DNA from: JAPLXD01 sp041661585
GTDB lineage: Bacteria > Patescibacteriota > Minisyncoccia > Moranbacterales > UBA11712
DNA length: 34,668 nucleotides
Assembly (NCBI GenBank): GCA_041661585.1
Contig: JBAZUC010000003.1
Span: forward strand, 1-34,668
Direction: 5' to 3'
Shown: positions 23,090 to 31,254 of the stretch, piece by piece
Layout: each line of letters opens with the position of its first letter
Numbering within the stretch: position 1 is the first letter of the stretch
The notes under the pieces: model-generated
Databases searched by the model: none
Told to the model about the DNA's origin: nothing
The model's input: the letters and a program-made list of their open reading frames with translations, nothing else
Program-made: the position numbers and the translations under genes

Positions 23090-24103
23090 CTAGCTATCCA
23101 AAATATCCCTGCAATATCCACAATCATAGCAGTTATGCTTGCATTTTGACCTGACTTTGAAAAAATCATCCGGATAGGTTTTTGAGTAATTGCCTTTTTC
23201 ACTCTCGGGATTATTTTTGAAATAGGACTGCGCGAAATATGTTCCGCCATAGCTTGAAAGCATCGCTCTTTTGATGGAAATATCTCTTTCTTCAATATAT
23301 TCTTTGAGAAGTTCAACAACTGTGGTTGTGTCCATTCCGGCATAATATGATCCCCGGCTTGCAATTTTGAATTCATCAACCAAATCGCAATAATTGGACA
23401 AAAATTTAGGCGGTATGTATTGACCAGTCAAAAAACGCCAATGCTCAGGAGACTCGAATTTTTGGCAATAAAATATCCTATCCGAAGGATGGTCTTTTTT
23501 CCTCATAGTGTTGGAGCATGAATGAAAATTCTGGTCAGGACATTCGAAGATGCAACCTTCATTCACCATAAGCTTCAACCTAAGCTTGGGATAACGGCTC
23601 CGCACTGATTTGATATACTTTGGATCGAATGTTTTCCGGCGGCCGATATTATAAGAAACGATATAATTTCCTTTCAAATCACGTTCGAGCAGCTGATCCA
23701 ACTGATTGAGGCTGTTGATATCGTTTATTATGGAAATATTCAGTTTGTATTTTGTAATTTTTAAAAATGAATCAAGAACATACGTGCCATTCAGAGTGAT
23801 TAGATCCGGCTTGAAATAGTCGGCTGATAGAAGAAGTGTTTTTATAATTTTCGGATCGTCTATGCCGTCGAAATTAAATACCAAATTGAATTCTATTTTT
23901 TCTTTTTTCAATCTTTTCCTCAAATCAAGCATCTCTTCTTTTGTCACATGCGGAACAGCCCTTGAACTTGCGATATTCATTGAGGTTGGCGGCGCCGTAT
24001 AGACCGAGGAGATATAATATTTGTAAGGCAATATAATCTGATCAAAAAAATCTTTTTTGCCATTGTAGCCAATACTTATTTTCTTTCGATATTTTGTGTT
24101 CAT
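23090..24103 (-). CDS. U32-peptidase-like Cys-rich protein, unknown function
   Basis: 337 residues, no signal peptide. The N-terminal half reads as a TIM-barrel-like alternation (KISIGYNG, FNLVFNFDGI, PDLITLNGTYVL, KLNISIINDI, NYIVSYNIG). Then LKLMVNEGCIFECPDQNFHS followed by CSNTM has the Cys-rich centre of U32-type proteins, with a further Cys in FYCQKF, one in SNYCDLVDEFKIASRG, and CKHNCYDCGYC at the C-terminus. U32-like proteins hold 4Fe-4S clusters in oxygen-independent hydroxylation and are not all proteases. The assignment is by overall pattern only. It is upstream of the cluster with its own -10, so it may be an accessory enzyme or independent. Confidence 0.5.
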   Translation of the reverse strand: MNTKYRKKISIGYNGKKDFFDQIILPYKYYISSVYTAPPTSMNIASSRAVPHVTKEEMLDLRKRLKKEKIEFNLVFNFDGIDDPKIIKTLLLSADYFKPDLITLNGTYVLDSFLKITKYKLNISIINDINSLNQLDQLLERDLKGNYIVSYNIGRRKTFDPKYIKSVRSRYPKLRLKLMVNEGCIFECPDQNFHSCSNTMRKKDHPSDRIFYCQKFESPEHWRFLTGQYIPPKFLSNYCDLVDEFKIASRGSYYAGMDTTTVVELLKEYIEERDISIKRAMLSSYGGTYFAQSYFKNNPESEKGNYSKTYPDDFFKVRSKCKHNCYDCGYCRDILDS

Positions 24104-24112
24104 TTCTATAAT

Positions 24113-24118
24113 ATTATA
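24113..24118 (-). promoter_or_regulatory. -10 element for the U32-like gene
   Basis: A perfect TATAAT (24118-24113 on the minus strand) ends 9 bases before ATG 24103; no good -35 is present. The message would have almost no leader. Confidence 0.45.
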
Positions 24119-24196
24119 TCCAAAATTTTAGCATATTTTCGGCCTATATTCAATTTTGACATGCCGAAAGACAGCCGGCTTGGTTGAAATAGCAAA

Positions 24197-24220
24197 GAAG
24201 AAGCCCGGGAGAGCTTCTTC
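24197..24220 (-). terminator. Terminator after ftsZ
   Basis: A perfect 8-bp stem GAAGAAGC/GCTTCTTC with an 8-base C/G-rich loop. On the minus strand it is followed by TTTGCTATTT. It lies 28 bases after the ftsZ stop and separates cell-division genes from the accessory cluster. Confidence 0.7.
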
Positions 24221-24247
24221 TTATTGATAGTATATACTTTAAGAGAC

Positions 24248-25453
24248 CTATTTTTTCATTTTCCGCCTGATAAATGCCGGGATTTCCAGTTCTTCCTCTT
24301 CTTCCTCGCCGATCGAACTTGTTTTCGATTCGAAATTGATTTGCCGTTTCGGCTTCGAAGAAACTTTTTCTTCAATGATGAACTTGGGCTTTTCGTCGGC
24401 CATCGAAGGGGCAGCTGCCGTCATAGAATCTTCGAGAGTGCTTTTTATTTCTCTCGCCATCGAAGCCGGAGAAGAAAGTGCCGTCTCGCTCACCGCTTCC
24501 GCATCAAAACCGGCCGCGACCACCGTGATCATGAGTTCTCCCTTCTTCGCTGATTCATCAACGGAGGCTCCGAAGATGACTTTGGCGTTCGGATCAATGC
24601 TTTCAGTAATCACATTCGCCGCTTCATTGATCTCAAGCATTGTCATATCAGGACCGCCACTAACATTGAAAAGAATGCCTTTCGCGCCATCAATGGAAAA
24701 TTCAAGCAAAGGACTGTTGATCGCTGCCTTGGCCGCTTCCGATGCCCTGTTTTCGCCCGCTCCCGTTCCAATTCCCATGAGAGCGCTGCCTGAGTCCTGG
24801 AGAATAGCTTTTACGTCGGCAAAGTCGACATTGACGATACCGGGCTTCGAGATCAGATCTGAAATTCCCTGAACACCTTGCCGGAGAACATCATCGACTA
24901 CTCGGAAAGCATTTATGAGAGTTGTTTTTCTGTCGATTATTTGAAGCAAGCGGTCATTGGATATGGTGATGAGAGCATCCACTCTGTCTTTCAAATTTTC
25001 AAGGCCTTCGGCTCCGATCGCCTTTCTTTGTGCTCCTTCAAAGCTAAATGGTTTGGTCACGACAGCAATTGTGAGCGCTCCGGCTTCTTTGGCAACTTCG
25101 GCGACGATCGGCGCTCCTCCCGTTCCGGTTCCGCCCCCCATACCGCAGGTGACGAAAACCATATCGGCGCCCTTGAGCACTTCGGCGATTTCATCCCGGT
25201 TCTCTTCGGCTGCCTGGCGGCCGATTTCAGGATTCATTCCGGCTCCCAATCCTTTGGTAAGATTTTTTCCAATGTGGATTTTTTCCGCCGCCTTGGAATG
25301 ATGCAGATCTTGCGCGTCCGTGTTGATCGCCACGAATTCAACGCCTCGCAGCTTGCACTCGATCATTCGACTGATCGCGTTGCTTCCTGATCCTCCTACG
25401 CCGACCACTTTTATCCTTGCAAATGTTTCAATTTCCGGTTTTACTTCGGCCAT
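24248..25453 (-). CDS. ftsZ: Cell division GTPase FtsZ
   Basis: 401 residues, tubulin-fold GTPase that polymerises into the division ring. GVGGSGSNAI (residues 18-27), the tubulin signature GGGTGTGGAP (106-115), TKPFSFEG, NDRLL and VDFADVKAIL are all present, so it is complete. After the ~320-residue core there is an acidic linker and the conserved C-terminal tail EEELEIPAFIRRKMKK that binds FtsA. ftsA lies directly upstream on the same strand, 214 bases away, with an A/T-rich inverted repeat in the gap. Confidence 0.98.
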   Translation of the reverse strand: MAEVKPEIETFARIKVVGVGGSGSNAISRMIECKLRGVEFVAINTDAQDLHHSKAAEKIHIGKNLTKGLGAGMNPEIGRQAAEENRDEIAEVLKGADMVFVTCGMGGGTGTGGAPIVAEVAKEAGALTIAVVTKPFSFEGAQRKAIGAEGLENLKDRVDALITISNDRLLQIIDRKTTLINAFRVVDDVLRQGVQGISDLISKPGIVNVDFADVKAILQDSGSALMGIGTGAGENRASEAAKAAINSPLLEFSIDGAKGILFNVSGGPDMTMLEINEAANVITESIDPNAKVIFGASVDESAKKGELMITVVAAGFDAEAVSETALSSPASMAREIKSTLEDSMTAAAPSMADEKPKFIIEEKVSSKPKRQINFESKTSSIGEEEEEELEIPAFIRRKMKK

Positions 25454-25522
25454 AATATTTGTGGTATTGACTAATAAGCTAGTATGTCAATCTAGCATAT
25501 AGCATCAAAAAATGTCAAGAAG

Positions 25523-25660
25523 TTTATCAAATCCCAACAATCAAGCACCATTAATCAAATAATAACCAATTTCCAAGTCCCAACAACCAAAATTGGTTAT
25601 TCGGTCATTGATTATTGCGATTTATTTGGATATTGGTTTTTGATGTTTGAGATTTGAAAG
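25523..25660. repeat. A/T-rich imperfect inverted repeat between ftsA and ftsZ
   Basis: The ~140 bases after the ftsA stop contain AATAACCAAT (25561-25570) and its perfect complement ATTGGTTATT (25592-25601), the palindrome AACCAAAATTGGTT, and outer arms rich in ATCAAAT / ATTTG that pair imperfectly. No coding potential. It could act as a terminator or an RNA-stability hairpin; similar repeats follow lepB and pth. Confidence 0.5.
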
Positions 25661-25667
25661 CTTTTGC

Positions 25668-26924
25668 CTACGGCAAAAACTTCCTGAACCATCCTTTCAT
25701 CTTTTCCACTGTTTTCCCCATATTTGGAAGATTGTCCATTCCTGGAAGTTTCAAATTTGAAGAAGAATGCGTCGGTATTTCTTCCATACCCCAAAGCGCC
25801 AGTCCCACAGCGCAAACGAATCCCGGCTCATCCACCTTGTCAACAATACCCCCAAGATCCGTCGGGAAACCAGTTTGCGCGGGAAGACGAAGGATCTTTT
25901 TGGCGATATCCACAGCTCCCGGAAGTTTTGCTCCCCCGCCGACAAGCACCGCACCCGCTGGAAGCATTCCCGAACGGCCTGTTTTTCGAAGCTCCTTGTC
26001 AACCAATGTGAATATTTCTTCAAGCCGCGCCTCAATGATCTCCGCGATGTGATGGCGGGAAATTTCCCCCTCTTCATTTTGATCTATTTCAGAAAGATTG
26101 ATTTGTTCTTTTTTGCTGATTTCGTCCGGAAGCGCCGAGCCATAGTTGATCTTCACCTTTTCCGCCACGTCAATTGAAGTTCGGAGGCCAATGGCAATAT
26201 CATTTGTAATATGCCCGCTACCGATCGGAACCACTCCCATCTGGACCAATTCTCCTTCTTCAAAGACTATGAAATTCGTCGTTCCGCCTCCCATATCGAC
26301 AAGAACCACGCCCAGTTCCTTTTGCCGCTTGCTGAGCGCCGATTTGGCTGCCGCCAGTCCCCCAAAAACAAGATCGTCGATCTCCACGCCGGCCTGATAG
26401 ACGCATTTGGAAAGATTTTTGATAAAGGGGGTCGAACCCAGTACCAAAAGCGAATTCACTTCAAGGCGGATGCCGTTCATACCGATCGGATCTTTCACGT
26501 TTTTTTGGTCATCGACTGAATAGTTGCGAGGGATCACGTGCAGGATTTCTGTATTCGAAGGAAGTGAAATGGTTTCTGCTGCACTCAAAACCCGCGACAG
26601 ATCGTCGCTTGTGATTTCCCCGTCCGCCTTTCCGGTCGCCACCACTCCCTGACTTTCTTGCGAGCTGATATGGCTTCCTCCCACGCTGACGATCGCTCGC
26701 GAAACAGGAATGCCAGAAGTCCGCTCGGCGTTCCCGGCAGCAGCTCCAATGGATTTGATTGTTTCTTCGACATCAGACACGACTCCCCGCCGCATTCCAG
26801 CAGAAGGCGCCACACCCACTCCCATCACGCGCGGATTTTCCTCTCCTTCGAATTTCTGCAGAATCACCGCTCGAACATTCGAAGATCCGACATCAAGGCC
26901 GATGACAATATCACCTTTTGACAT
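25668..26924 (-). CDS. ftsA: Cell division protein FtsA
   Basis: 418 residues, actin-like ATPase that tethers FtsZ to the membrane. GLDVGSSNVRAVI (phosphate 1), the 1C-domain segment AIVSVGGSHISSQESQGVV, VLVDMGGGTTNFIVF (phosphate 2) and AVLVGGGAKLPGAV (adenosine motif) are present in order. The C-terminal amphipathic helix (MKGWFRKFLP) is the membrane-targeting sequence. The stop codon is inside the hairpin TTTTGCC-GTA-GGCAAAA (25663-25679). Upstream promoter at 26961-26989. Confidence 0.97.
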   Translation of the reverse strand: MSKGDIVIGLDVGSSNVRAVILQKFEGEENPRVMGVGVAPSAGMRRGVVSDVEETIKSIGAAAGNAERTSGIPVSRAIVSVGGSHISSQESQGVVATGKADGEITSDDLSRVLSAAETISLPSNTEILHVIPRNYSVDDQKNVKDPIGMNGIRLEVNSLLVLGSTPFIKNLSKCVYQAGVEIDDLVFGGLAAAKSALSKRQKELGVVLVDMGGGTTNFIVFEEGELVQMGVVPIGSGHITNDIAIGLRTSIDVAEKVKINYGSALPDEISKKEQINLSEIDQNEEGEISRHHIAEIIEARLEEIFTLVDKELRKTGRSGMLPAGAVLVGGGAKLPGAVDIAKKILRLPAQTGFPTDLGGIVDKVDEPGFVCAVGLALWGMEEIPTHSSSNLKLPGMDNLPNMGKTVEKMKGWFRKFLP

Positions 26925-26960
26925 ATATTGAATTTAAGCTATTCTCCTTCTATATGCTTT

Positions 26961-26989
26961 ATTATATACAAAATTCAGCTTGCAAACAA
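26961..26989 (-). promoter_or_regulatory. Promoter for ftsA-ftsZ
   Basis: Minus strand TTGTTT (26989-26984), 17-base spacer, TATAAT (26966-26961), overlapping the last codons of dgkA. A purine-rich AGGAG follows at 26944-26948, but it is about 19 bases from the ATG at 26924, further than usual for a ribosome binding site. Confidence 0.55.
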
Positions 26990-27346
26990 ATCCTTTATAT
27001 ATGGATAAAATATGATCACACCAACGATCACCGCTCCAATTGAAGAAATCAGAACCGCCGCCGCCATAATGTCTTTCACGAGCTGGGCGTAGGGATGCAT
27101 GCGGGGTTTGAGCATATCAACCACCCGCTCGAATATCGTGTTTATGAGCTCGATCACCAGCACAGCGAAAATGACAATGAAGAGCGCGATTTTTTCAAGA
27201 CTGCGCGTCGGGAACAAATACATCAAAATTACGATGAATATTCCGCCCAGAATCTCTAGCTGAAAGTTCTGTTCATTTTTGGTGACATATTTGAGCCCGC
27301 GGCCGGCGTATTTGAAACTTTTGAAAAGTTTTTTGAAATTATCCAT
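26975..27346 (-). CDS. dgkA: Diacylglycerol/undecaprenol kinase family membrane protein
   Basis: 123 residues, three membrane segments. NEQNFQLEILGGI (residues ~24-36), LVIELINTIFERVVDML (the ExxNTxxE signature) and LVKDIMAAAVLISS match the DgkA family; all catalytic acidic residues are present. In Gram-positive-like bacteria this enzyme phosphorylates undecaprenol, supplying the cell-wall lipid carrier. It lies 7 bases after ybeY, so the two are co-transcribed, as in many bacteria. Confidence 0.95.
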   Translation of the reverse strand: MDNFKKLFKSFKYAGRGLKYVTKNEQNFQLEILGGIFIVILMYLFPTRSLEKIALFIVIFAVLVIELINTIFERVVDMLKPRMHPYAQLVKDIMAAAVLISSIGAVIVGVIIFYPYIKDLFAS

Positions 27347-27353
27347 CTCTGCT

Positions 27354-27776
27354 TCAGAATTTTAAATTTGAAATTTTGTCCTGCACTTCATACATTTTCT
27401 TCCCGTGCCGCCACCCCAAAATATGCAGCACTCCGTGCGCCAGAACAAAAGCCAACTCACGCGAAAAATCAACTTTGTTGTCGCGAGCATTTTTTGCAAT
27501 AACATTGGGACAAAGCACTAGTTCCCCTTCTAGGCTTTTTCCTGCCTTATTATACCCCGAATCCAAATTAAACGAAAGCACATCTGTGGATTTGTTTTTT
27601 TCCCTATATTTCCGGTTGATTTTCCGGCTTTCCGCTTCACCGACAAAAACAATTGATATGTCAAAACAATCCACGTTTTCACAGGACATTTTAACGGTTT
27701 TCCGCACAACTTTTCGCGCAAAATCGGAATCGATTCTTTTCTTTGTGAGATTGGCAATTTCGATGGAAGTTTTCAT
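27354..27776 (-). CDS. ybeY: Endoribonuclease YbeY
   Basis: 140 residues from ATG 27776; the longer frame to 27812 would run toward the terminator of the upstream gene and is rejected. The zinc motif is AHGVLHILGWRHGKKMYEVQ (HxxxHxxxxxH). VSCENVDCFDISIVFVGEA and NRKYREKNKSTDVLSF (the substrate-channel signature) are also typical. YbeY acts in 16S rRNA 3' maturation and ribosome quality control. Confidence 0.95.
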   Translation of the reverse strand: MKTSIEIANLTKKRIDSDFARKVVRKTVKMSCENVDCFDISIVFVGEAESRKINRKYREKNKSTDVLSFNLDSGYNKAGKSLEGELVLCPNVIAKNARDNKVDFSRELAFVLAHGVLHILGWRHGKKMYEVQDKISNLKF

Positions 27777-27814
27777 TGATTTTATTCTATCGATAATCGT
27801 GCCAAAAAGCAAAA

Positions 27815-27839
27815 CCCCGCCCCGCTAAGCGGAACGGGG
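27815..27839 (-). terminator. Rho-independent terminator of the hisS-yqeY operon
   Basis: On the minus strand, CCCCGTTCCGC, loop TTA, GCGGGGCGGGG, then TTTTGCTTTTT. The 11-bp stem contains two G-U pairs. It follows the yqeY stop (27857) and is the strongest terminator in the window. Confidence 0.88.
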
Positions 27840-27856
27840 CATTTTTTTGAAATCAT

Positions 27857-28309
27857 TTATCCCAATTCTTCTTCCACCACTTTCTTCACCGCGTCGCCGT
27901 CGGCCTCATCTTTGAGCTGCGCCATCGCCGCGCCCATCAATTTTCCGAATCCGGACTTGTCGGCGATACTGAGTTCCTGCATTTTCGCTTTCACGACTTC
28001 CCGAATTTTTTCAACGCCGGCTTGTGCGGGAAGATAGTTTTCGAGGATCGTCATCTCCGCCTTTTCTTTGTCGGCCAATTCTTGCCGACCGCCTTTTTCA
28101 TATTCGGCAATAGAATCTTTCCTTTGCTTCACCTGCCGGCGGATGACCGCAATGACTTCTTCATCTTTGAGATACTCTTCATCCTTGGTTTTGACCTCAA
28201 TCTGATGATTTTTGATCGCCGAAATGAGAAAGCGCAAAACGCCGGTTTTTTCTTTTTCGCCGGATTTGAGCGCGGATTTGAGATCGGCTTCGATTTGTTG
28301 ATGCAACAT
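27857..28309 (-). CDS. GatB/YqeY-domain protein
   Basis: 150 residues. LHQQIEADLKSALKSGEKEK, TGVLRFLISAIKNHQIE, VIRRQVKQRKDSIAEYEKGG and ENYLPAQ are typical of YqeY, a helical domain also found at the C-terminus of GatB that contacts tRNA. The stand-alone form often follows rpsU, as here (6-base gap). Its role is uncertain, thought to help tRNA amidation or ribosome-linked processes. Confidence 0.93.
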   Translation of the reverse strand: MLHQQIEADLKSALKSGEKEKTGVLRFLISAIKNHQIEVKTKDEEYLKDEEVIAVIRRQVKQRKDSIAEYEKGGRQELADKEKAEMTILENYLPAQAGVEKIREVVKAKMQELSIADKSGFGKLMGAAMAQLKDEADGDAVKKVVEEELG

Positions 28310-28314
28310 ATTTT

Positions 28315-28572
28315 TTATTGGTCGCTAACTTTTTTCTTTACGCGTTTGAAAGATTCTTCGTCAAACTTTCCCATTTTCTTGAGCTTATCAACTTCTTTTT
28401 TGACCTTCGCCCGGTATTGAGCCGACTCGCGGACTTGGCGGCGGCTTTTGTCTTTTTTGTAGAAACGCCCTTTGCGCACAGAAAGCAGCACTCCGCTCTG
28501 CTGAACGCGACGCGAAAAACGCCGGATCAAACTTTCCGATGTTTCACGATCTTTCTTTTTTACTTGGATCAT
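28315..28572 (-). CDS. rpsU: Small ribosomal subunit protein bS21
   Basis: 85 residues from ATG 28572, chosen because AGGGGG lies 5-6 bases upstream and the family begins here (MIQVKKKDRETSESLIRRFS, then RRVQQSGVLLSVRKGRFYKK and KSRRQ). bS21 sits near the anti-Shine-Dalgarno end of 16S rRNA. The protein is longer than E. coli S21 (71 residues), with an extra basic helical C-terminus. Part of the hisS-HIT-rpsU-yqeY unit. Confidence 0.93.
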   Translation of the reverse strand: MIQVKKKDRETSESLIRRFSRRVQQSGVLLSVRKGRFYKKDKSRRQVRESAQYRAKVKKEVDKLKKMGKFDEESFKRVKKKVSDQ

Positions 28573-28609
28573 AGGTAACCCCCTCTCTAAATAATGTTCA
28601 ATTTCTAAA

Positions 28610-28957
28610 TTACATCGGACCAATATTCTCTGACAATCTCGCTCCCCCGATCAAATGCAAATGGATGTGTCCCACTTCCTGTCCTCCGTGCTCTCCGACC
28701 CGAAACAAAAGCTTATACCCATTTTCGGAAATTTTCAAGTCCGAAGCGATCTTTTTGGCCGCCCTGACCAATTTCCCCATCAACAATGTGTCTTTTTCGG
28801 AAATATCCGCGACGGACGCAATATGCTTTTTCGGAATCACCAAGATATGCACCGGCGCGATCGGATGCGCGTCGCGGAAAGCAATGATGTCCTCGTCCTC
28901 ATATATGATATCGGCGGGAATTTCTTTTTGGGCGATTTTGCAAAAAATACAATCCAT
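28610..28957 (-). CDS. HIT-family nucleotide hydrolase/transferase (HinT-like)
   Basis: 115 residues. CIFCKIAQKEIPADIIYED at the N-terminus, HILVIPKKHI in the middle, and the histidine triad GHIHLHLIGG at residues ~97-106. The pattern fits the HinT branch, which hydrolyses AMP-lysine and purine phosphoramidates. The catalytic His residues are present. It lies 10 bases after hisS. Confidence 0.95.
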   Translation of the reverse strand: MDCIFCKIAQKEIPADIIYEDEDIIAFRDAHPIAPVHILVIPKKHIASVADISEKDTLLMGKLVRAAKKIASDLKISENGYKLLFRVGEHGGQEVGHIHLHLIGGARLSENIGPM

Positions 28958-28967
28958 AAATTCTGCA

Positions 28968-30320
28968 TTACTTTTTCAGTCTTCTCTTCACCTCGTCCAC
29001 CAGCTTGTTGGCGTTGATTGTTTCCTGCATTCCGCTGGCCATTTCCTTCACAATGACAGTTCCGTCAATCGCTTCTTTTTGCCCGAGAATGAGCGTGATA
29101 TCAACTCTCAAGCGGTCAGCGATCTTGAGCTGGGATTTGAGACTTCCCCGTCCAAAACTTTCCGCGACAATGATGCCGTTGCGTTCCAGAGATTCAAACA
29201 TCCGCAAACTTTTTCTTTTGGCAAAATTTCCGAGCTGCGCCAAAAAGACGCGCGCTTGGGGCGGGCGGTAGGTTTTCAAGCCCATTTTCTTCATTTCATT
29301 GACCACCCGGTCCATTCCAATGGCAAATCCGACCGCCGGCGTATCCTCGCCGCCGAGCAGTTTCACCAGCCCGTCATACCGGCCGCCTCCGCCGAGCGCT
29401 TTTTTCTTCGCACCTTCCTCAACCGGTCCCGCAAAAAGTTCAAAAACGGTTTTTGTATAATAATCAAGACCCCGTACGAGATTTGGATCAATCTCAAACG
29501 GAATTTCAAGCTCATCAAGATATTCAAGCAGGTCTTTGAAGTGCGACCGGCAATCTTCACAAAGATGATCAACAGATTGCGGCGCGTTTTGGCCAACCTG
29601 GACGCATTTGTCTTCTTTGCAATCAAGAATGCGCAAAGGATTGATCTCGAGCCTTTTTTTGCAGTCGATGCAAAGTTTTTGGCGTTTTGATTCAAAATAG
29701 CTCACCAGAAGATTGCGATATTGCTTGCGGCAATGCGGACAGCCGATGCTGTTGACATGCACGGTCACATTTTTGATCCCAAGCTGAAAAATGATCCGCC
29801 AGGCCATCTGGATCATTTGTGCGTCAATGATCGCGTCCTGCTCGCCAAAAGCTTCGCACCCAAACTGAAAAAATTCGCGAAATCTTCCTTCTTGCGGACG
29901 GTCATATCGGTAGCAAGGACCGGTATAGAAAAGTTTCACCGGTTTTGACTCGACTTGCATTCCGTTTTGGATATACGAACGGGCGATTCCGGCTGTGAAC
30001 TCGGGACGCAAGGAAACTTTCTCGCCGCCTTTCGTTGAAAATGAGTACATTTCTTTTTCGATGATATCCGTGCCGTTGCCGATCCCGCGAGTGAAAAGGT
30101 TTGTGAATTCGACGATGGGCGTATCGATCCGGCGATAGCCAAAATCAGCCGCCGCTTTTTCGGAGACTTTTCTCACTTGCTGCCAATACGGCTGGTCTTT
30201 CGGCAAAACATCCCTCATTCCGCGCGGAGGCTGGAGGAGAAGTTCTTCTTTGACCTCAACCGGTTTTTGCTTTTTGGCAGTTTTGACAGTTTTTTTCGTT
30301 GTCTGATTTTTCTTAGCCAT
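28968..30320 (-). CDS. hisS: Histidyl-tRNA synthetase
   Basis: 450 residues from ATG 30320 (an ATG 15 bases further up is possible). A Lys-rich N-terminal extension (~30 residues) precedes PPRGMRDVLP. Class II motifs are RRIDTPIVEF, LRPEFTAGIARSY, YTGPCYRYDRPQEGRFREF (motif 2) and GGGGRYDGL with GFAIGMDRV (motif 3). The His-specific VRGLDYYTKTVFEL is present. Between them is an insertion with four CxxC-type pairs (CPHC, CIDC, KEDKC, CEDC), as seen in many HisRS of deep-branching bacteria. First gene of a unit continuing with HIT, rpsU and yqeY. Confidence 0.97.
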   Translation of the reverse strand: MAKKNQTTKKTVKTAKKQKPVEVKEELLLQPPRGMRDVLPKDQPYWQQVRKVSEKAAADFGYRRIDTPIVEFTNLFTRGIGNGTDIIEKEMYSFSTKGGEKVSLRPEFTAGIARSYIQNGMQVESKPVKLFYTGPCYRYDRPQEGRFREFFQFGCEAFGEQDAIIDAQMIQMAWRIIFQLGIKNVTVHVNSIGCPHCRKQYRNLLVSYFESKRQKLCIDCKKRLEINPLRILDCKEDKCVQVGQNAPQSVDHLCEDCRSHFKDLLEYLDELEIPFEIDPNLVRGLDYYTKTVFELFAGPVEEGAKKKALGGGGRYDGLVKLLGGEDTPAVGFAIGMDRVVNEMKKMGLKTYRPPQARVFLAQLGNFAKRKSLRMFESLERNGIIVAESFGRGSLKSQLKIADRLRVDITLILGQKEAIDGTVIVKEMASGMQETINANKLVDEVKRRLKK

Positions 30321-30326
30321 ATGCGT

Positions 30327-30449
30327 GAATTTCAAATTCTAAATTTTAAATTTTAAATCAATTTTTAATTTTCCAATGACAGAATTTTAAAACATTTGAA
30401 ATTTAGTCATTTAGAATTGATTTGAAATTTTAAATTTGAAATTGAAAAT
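30327..30449. repeat. A/T-rich imperfect inverted repeat between lepB and hisS
   Basis: About 120 bases made almost only of A and T in AAATTT/TTTAAA-like words. The left half (CAAATTCTAAATTTTAAATT, then TTAAATCAATT) is roughly the reverse complement of the right half (GAATTGATTTGAAATTTTAA, then ATTTGAAATTG). It starts right after the lepB stop. No coding potential. Confidence 0.5.
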
Positions 30450-31052
30450 TTAGAAAAACGAAGCTTTGCTGACTGGCCATGCGCGCAAAATCACTTTTCC
30501 CATCACATCCACTTCCGGCACCGGACCCCACGAGCGTGAATCGGAAGAATACTCACGATTGTCCCCCATCACAAAATATTCTCCGCCGAGCGTCATATTG
30601 ATTTCACCCGAGGTCATCACTGAAGTTGAAAGATATTTGCTCTCATTAAGAACAAAACCGTTCGGAGCTTCGGAGTTGAAAATTTTGACCTTGTCGCCGG
30701 AAATCTCAATTTTTTCTCCCGGCAAGCCGATGATGCGCTTGATATAAAAAATTTTCGGATTTTTCGGATAACGGAAAACAACCACGTCGCCGCGCTGGAG
30801 TTCTTTGAACGGCTTCACTGTGAAAGCACTGCCGATCGAAGTCGTTTTGTAGCCAAGCTCGTTGACTATCAAATACTGTTTGTCCTCGAAATTCGGCTCC
30901 ATTGAGGCCCCTTGCACGAAAAATGGCTGGATCAAAAAAACCCGGATGGGGACAATGATCACCACCACCCAGAAAACCATTTTCACGATCTCCCAAATAA
31001 CGCCCTTGAAACCATATTCTTCGGACTGATTTTCGATATTTTCTTCACTCAT
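30450..31052 (-). CDS. lepB: Signal peptidase I
   Basis: 200 residues from ATG 31052 (an alternative, 12 residues longer, would start inside the promoter). One membrane helix (about residues 20-42), then VQGASMEPNF with the catalytic Ser, DVVVFRYP, FYIKRIIGLPGE with the catalytic Lys, and YFVMGDNREYSSDSRSWGPV (box E). LepB removes Sec signal peptides and would serve the exported proteins of this window. The start codon is 7 bases from a -10 sequence, suggesting leaderless mRNA. Confidence 0.96.
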   Translation of the reverse strand: MSEENIENQSEEYGFKGVIWEIVKMVFWVVVIIVPIRVFLIQPFFVQGASMEPNFEDKQYLIVNELGYKTTSIGSAFTVKPFKELQRGDVVVFRYPKNPKIFYIKRIIGLPGEKIEISGDKVKIFNSEAPNGFVLNESKYLSTSVMTSGEINMTLGGEYFVMGDNREYSSDSRSWGPVPEVDVMGKVILRAWPVSKASFF

Positions 31053-31059
31053 CAGGGGT

Positions 31060-31088
31060 ATAATAGCAGAAAAAAACCGCTTTGGCAA
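31060..31088 (-). promoter_or_regulatory. lepB promoter with leaderless start
   Basis: Minus strand TTGCCA (31088-31083), exactly 17 bases, TATTAT (31065-31060), then only 7 bases to the ATG. With normal -10 to start spacing, the transcript would begin at or within one base of the start codon. Confidence 0.7.
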
Positions 31089-31166
31089 GGGGCGAAATTG
31101 GTTTTGTATAAGGGATAAATTAGAGATTTTGGAATTTTAATAAATAACTCCAAACAACAATTTTAT

Positions 31167-31194
31167 TTGACATATTCTATATTTCGTGTATATT
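31167..31194 (+). promoter_or_regulatory. Promoter of the 118-residue protein
   Basis: Perfect -35 TTGACA (31167-31172), 16-base spacer, TATATT (31189-31194). It gives a ~55-base leader ending in a good ribosome binding site (AGGAG at 31241-31245). It is divergent from lepB. Confidence 0.75.
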
Positions 31195-31254
31195 GTTATG
31201 GAGTTTGGGACTAATGGATATAGACTATTTTTCCAAAAAGAGGAGACCTTTCCA

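Noticed and set aside
27777..27812. Longer ybeY start at 27812
   Set aside because: Those codons precede the family's usual start and run toward the upstream terminator (27815-27839).
28665..29690. 341-residue plus-strand open frame opposite HIT and hisS
   Set aside because: Antisense to two conserved genes and spanning their boundary; composition is not protein-like.
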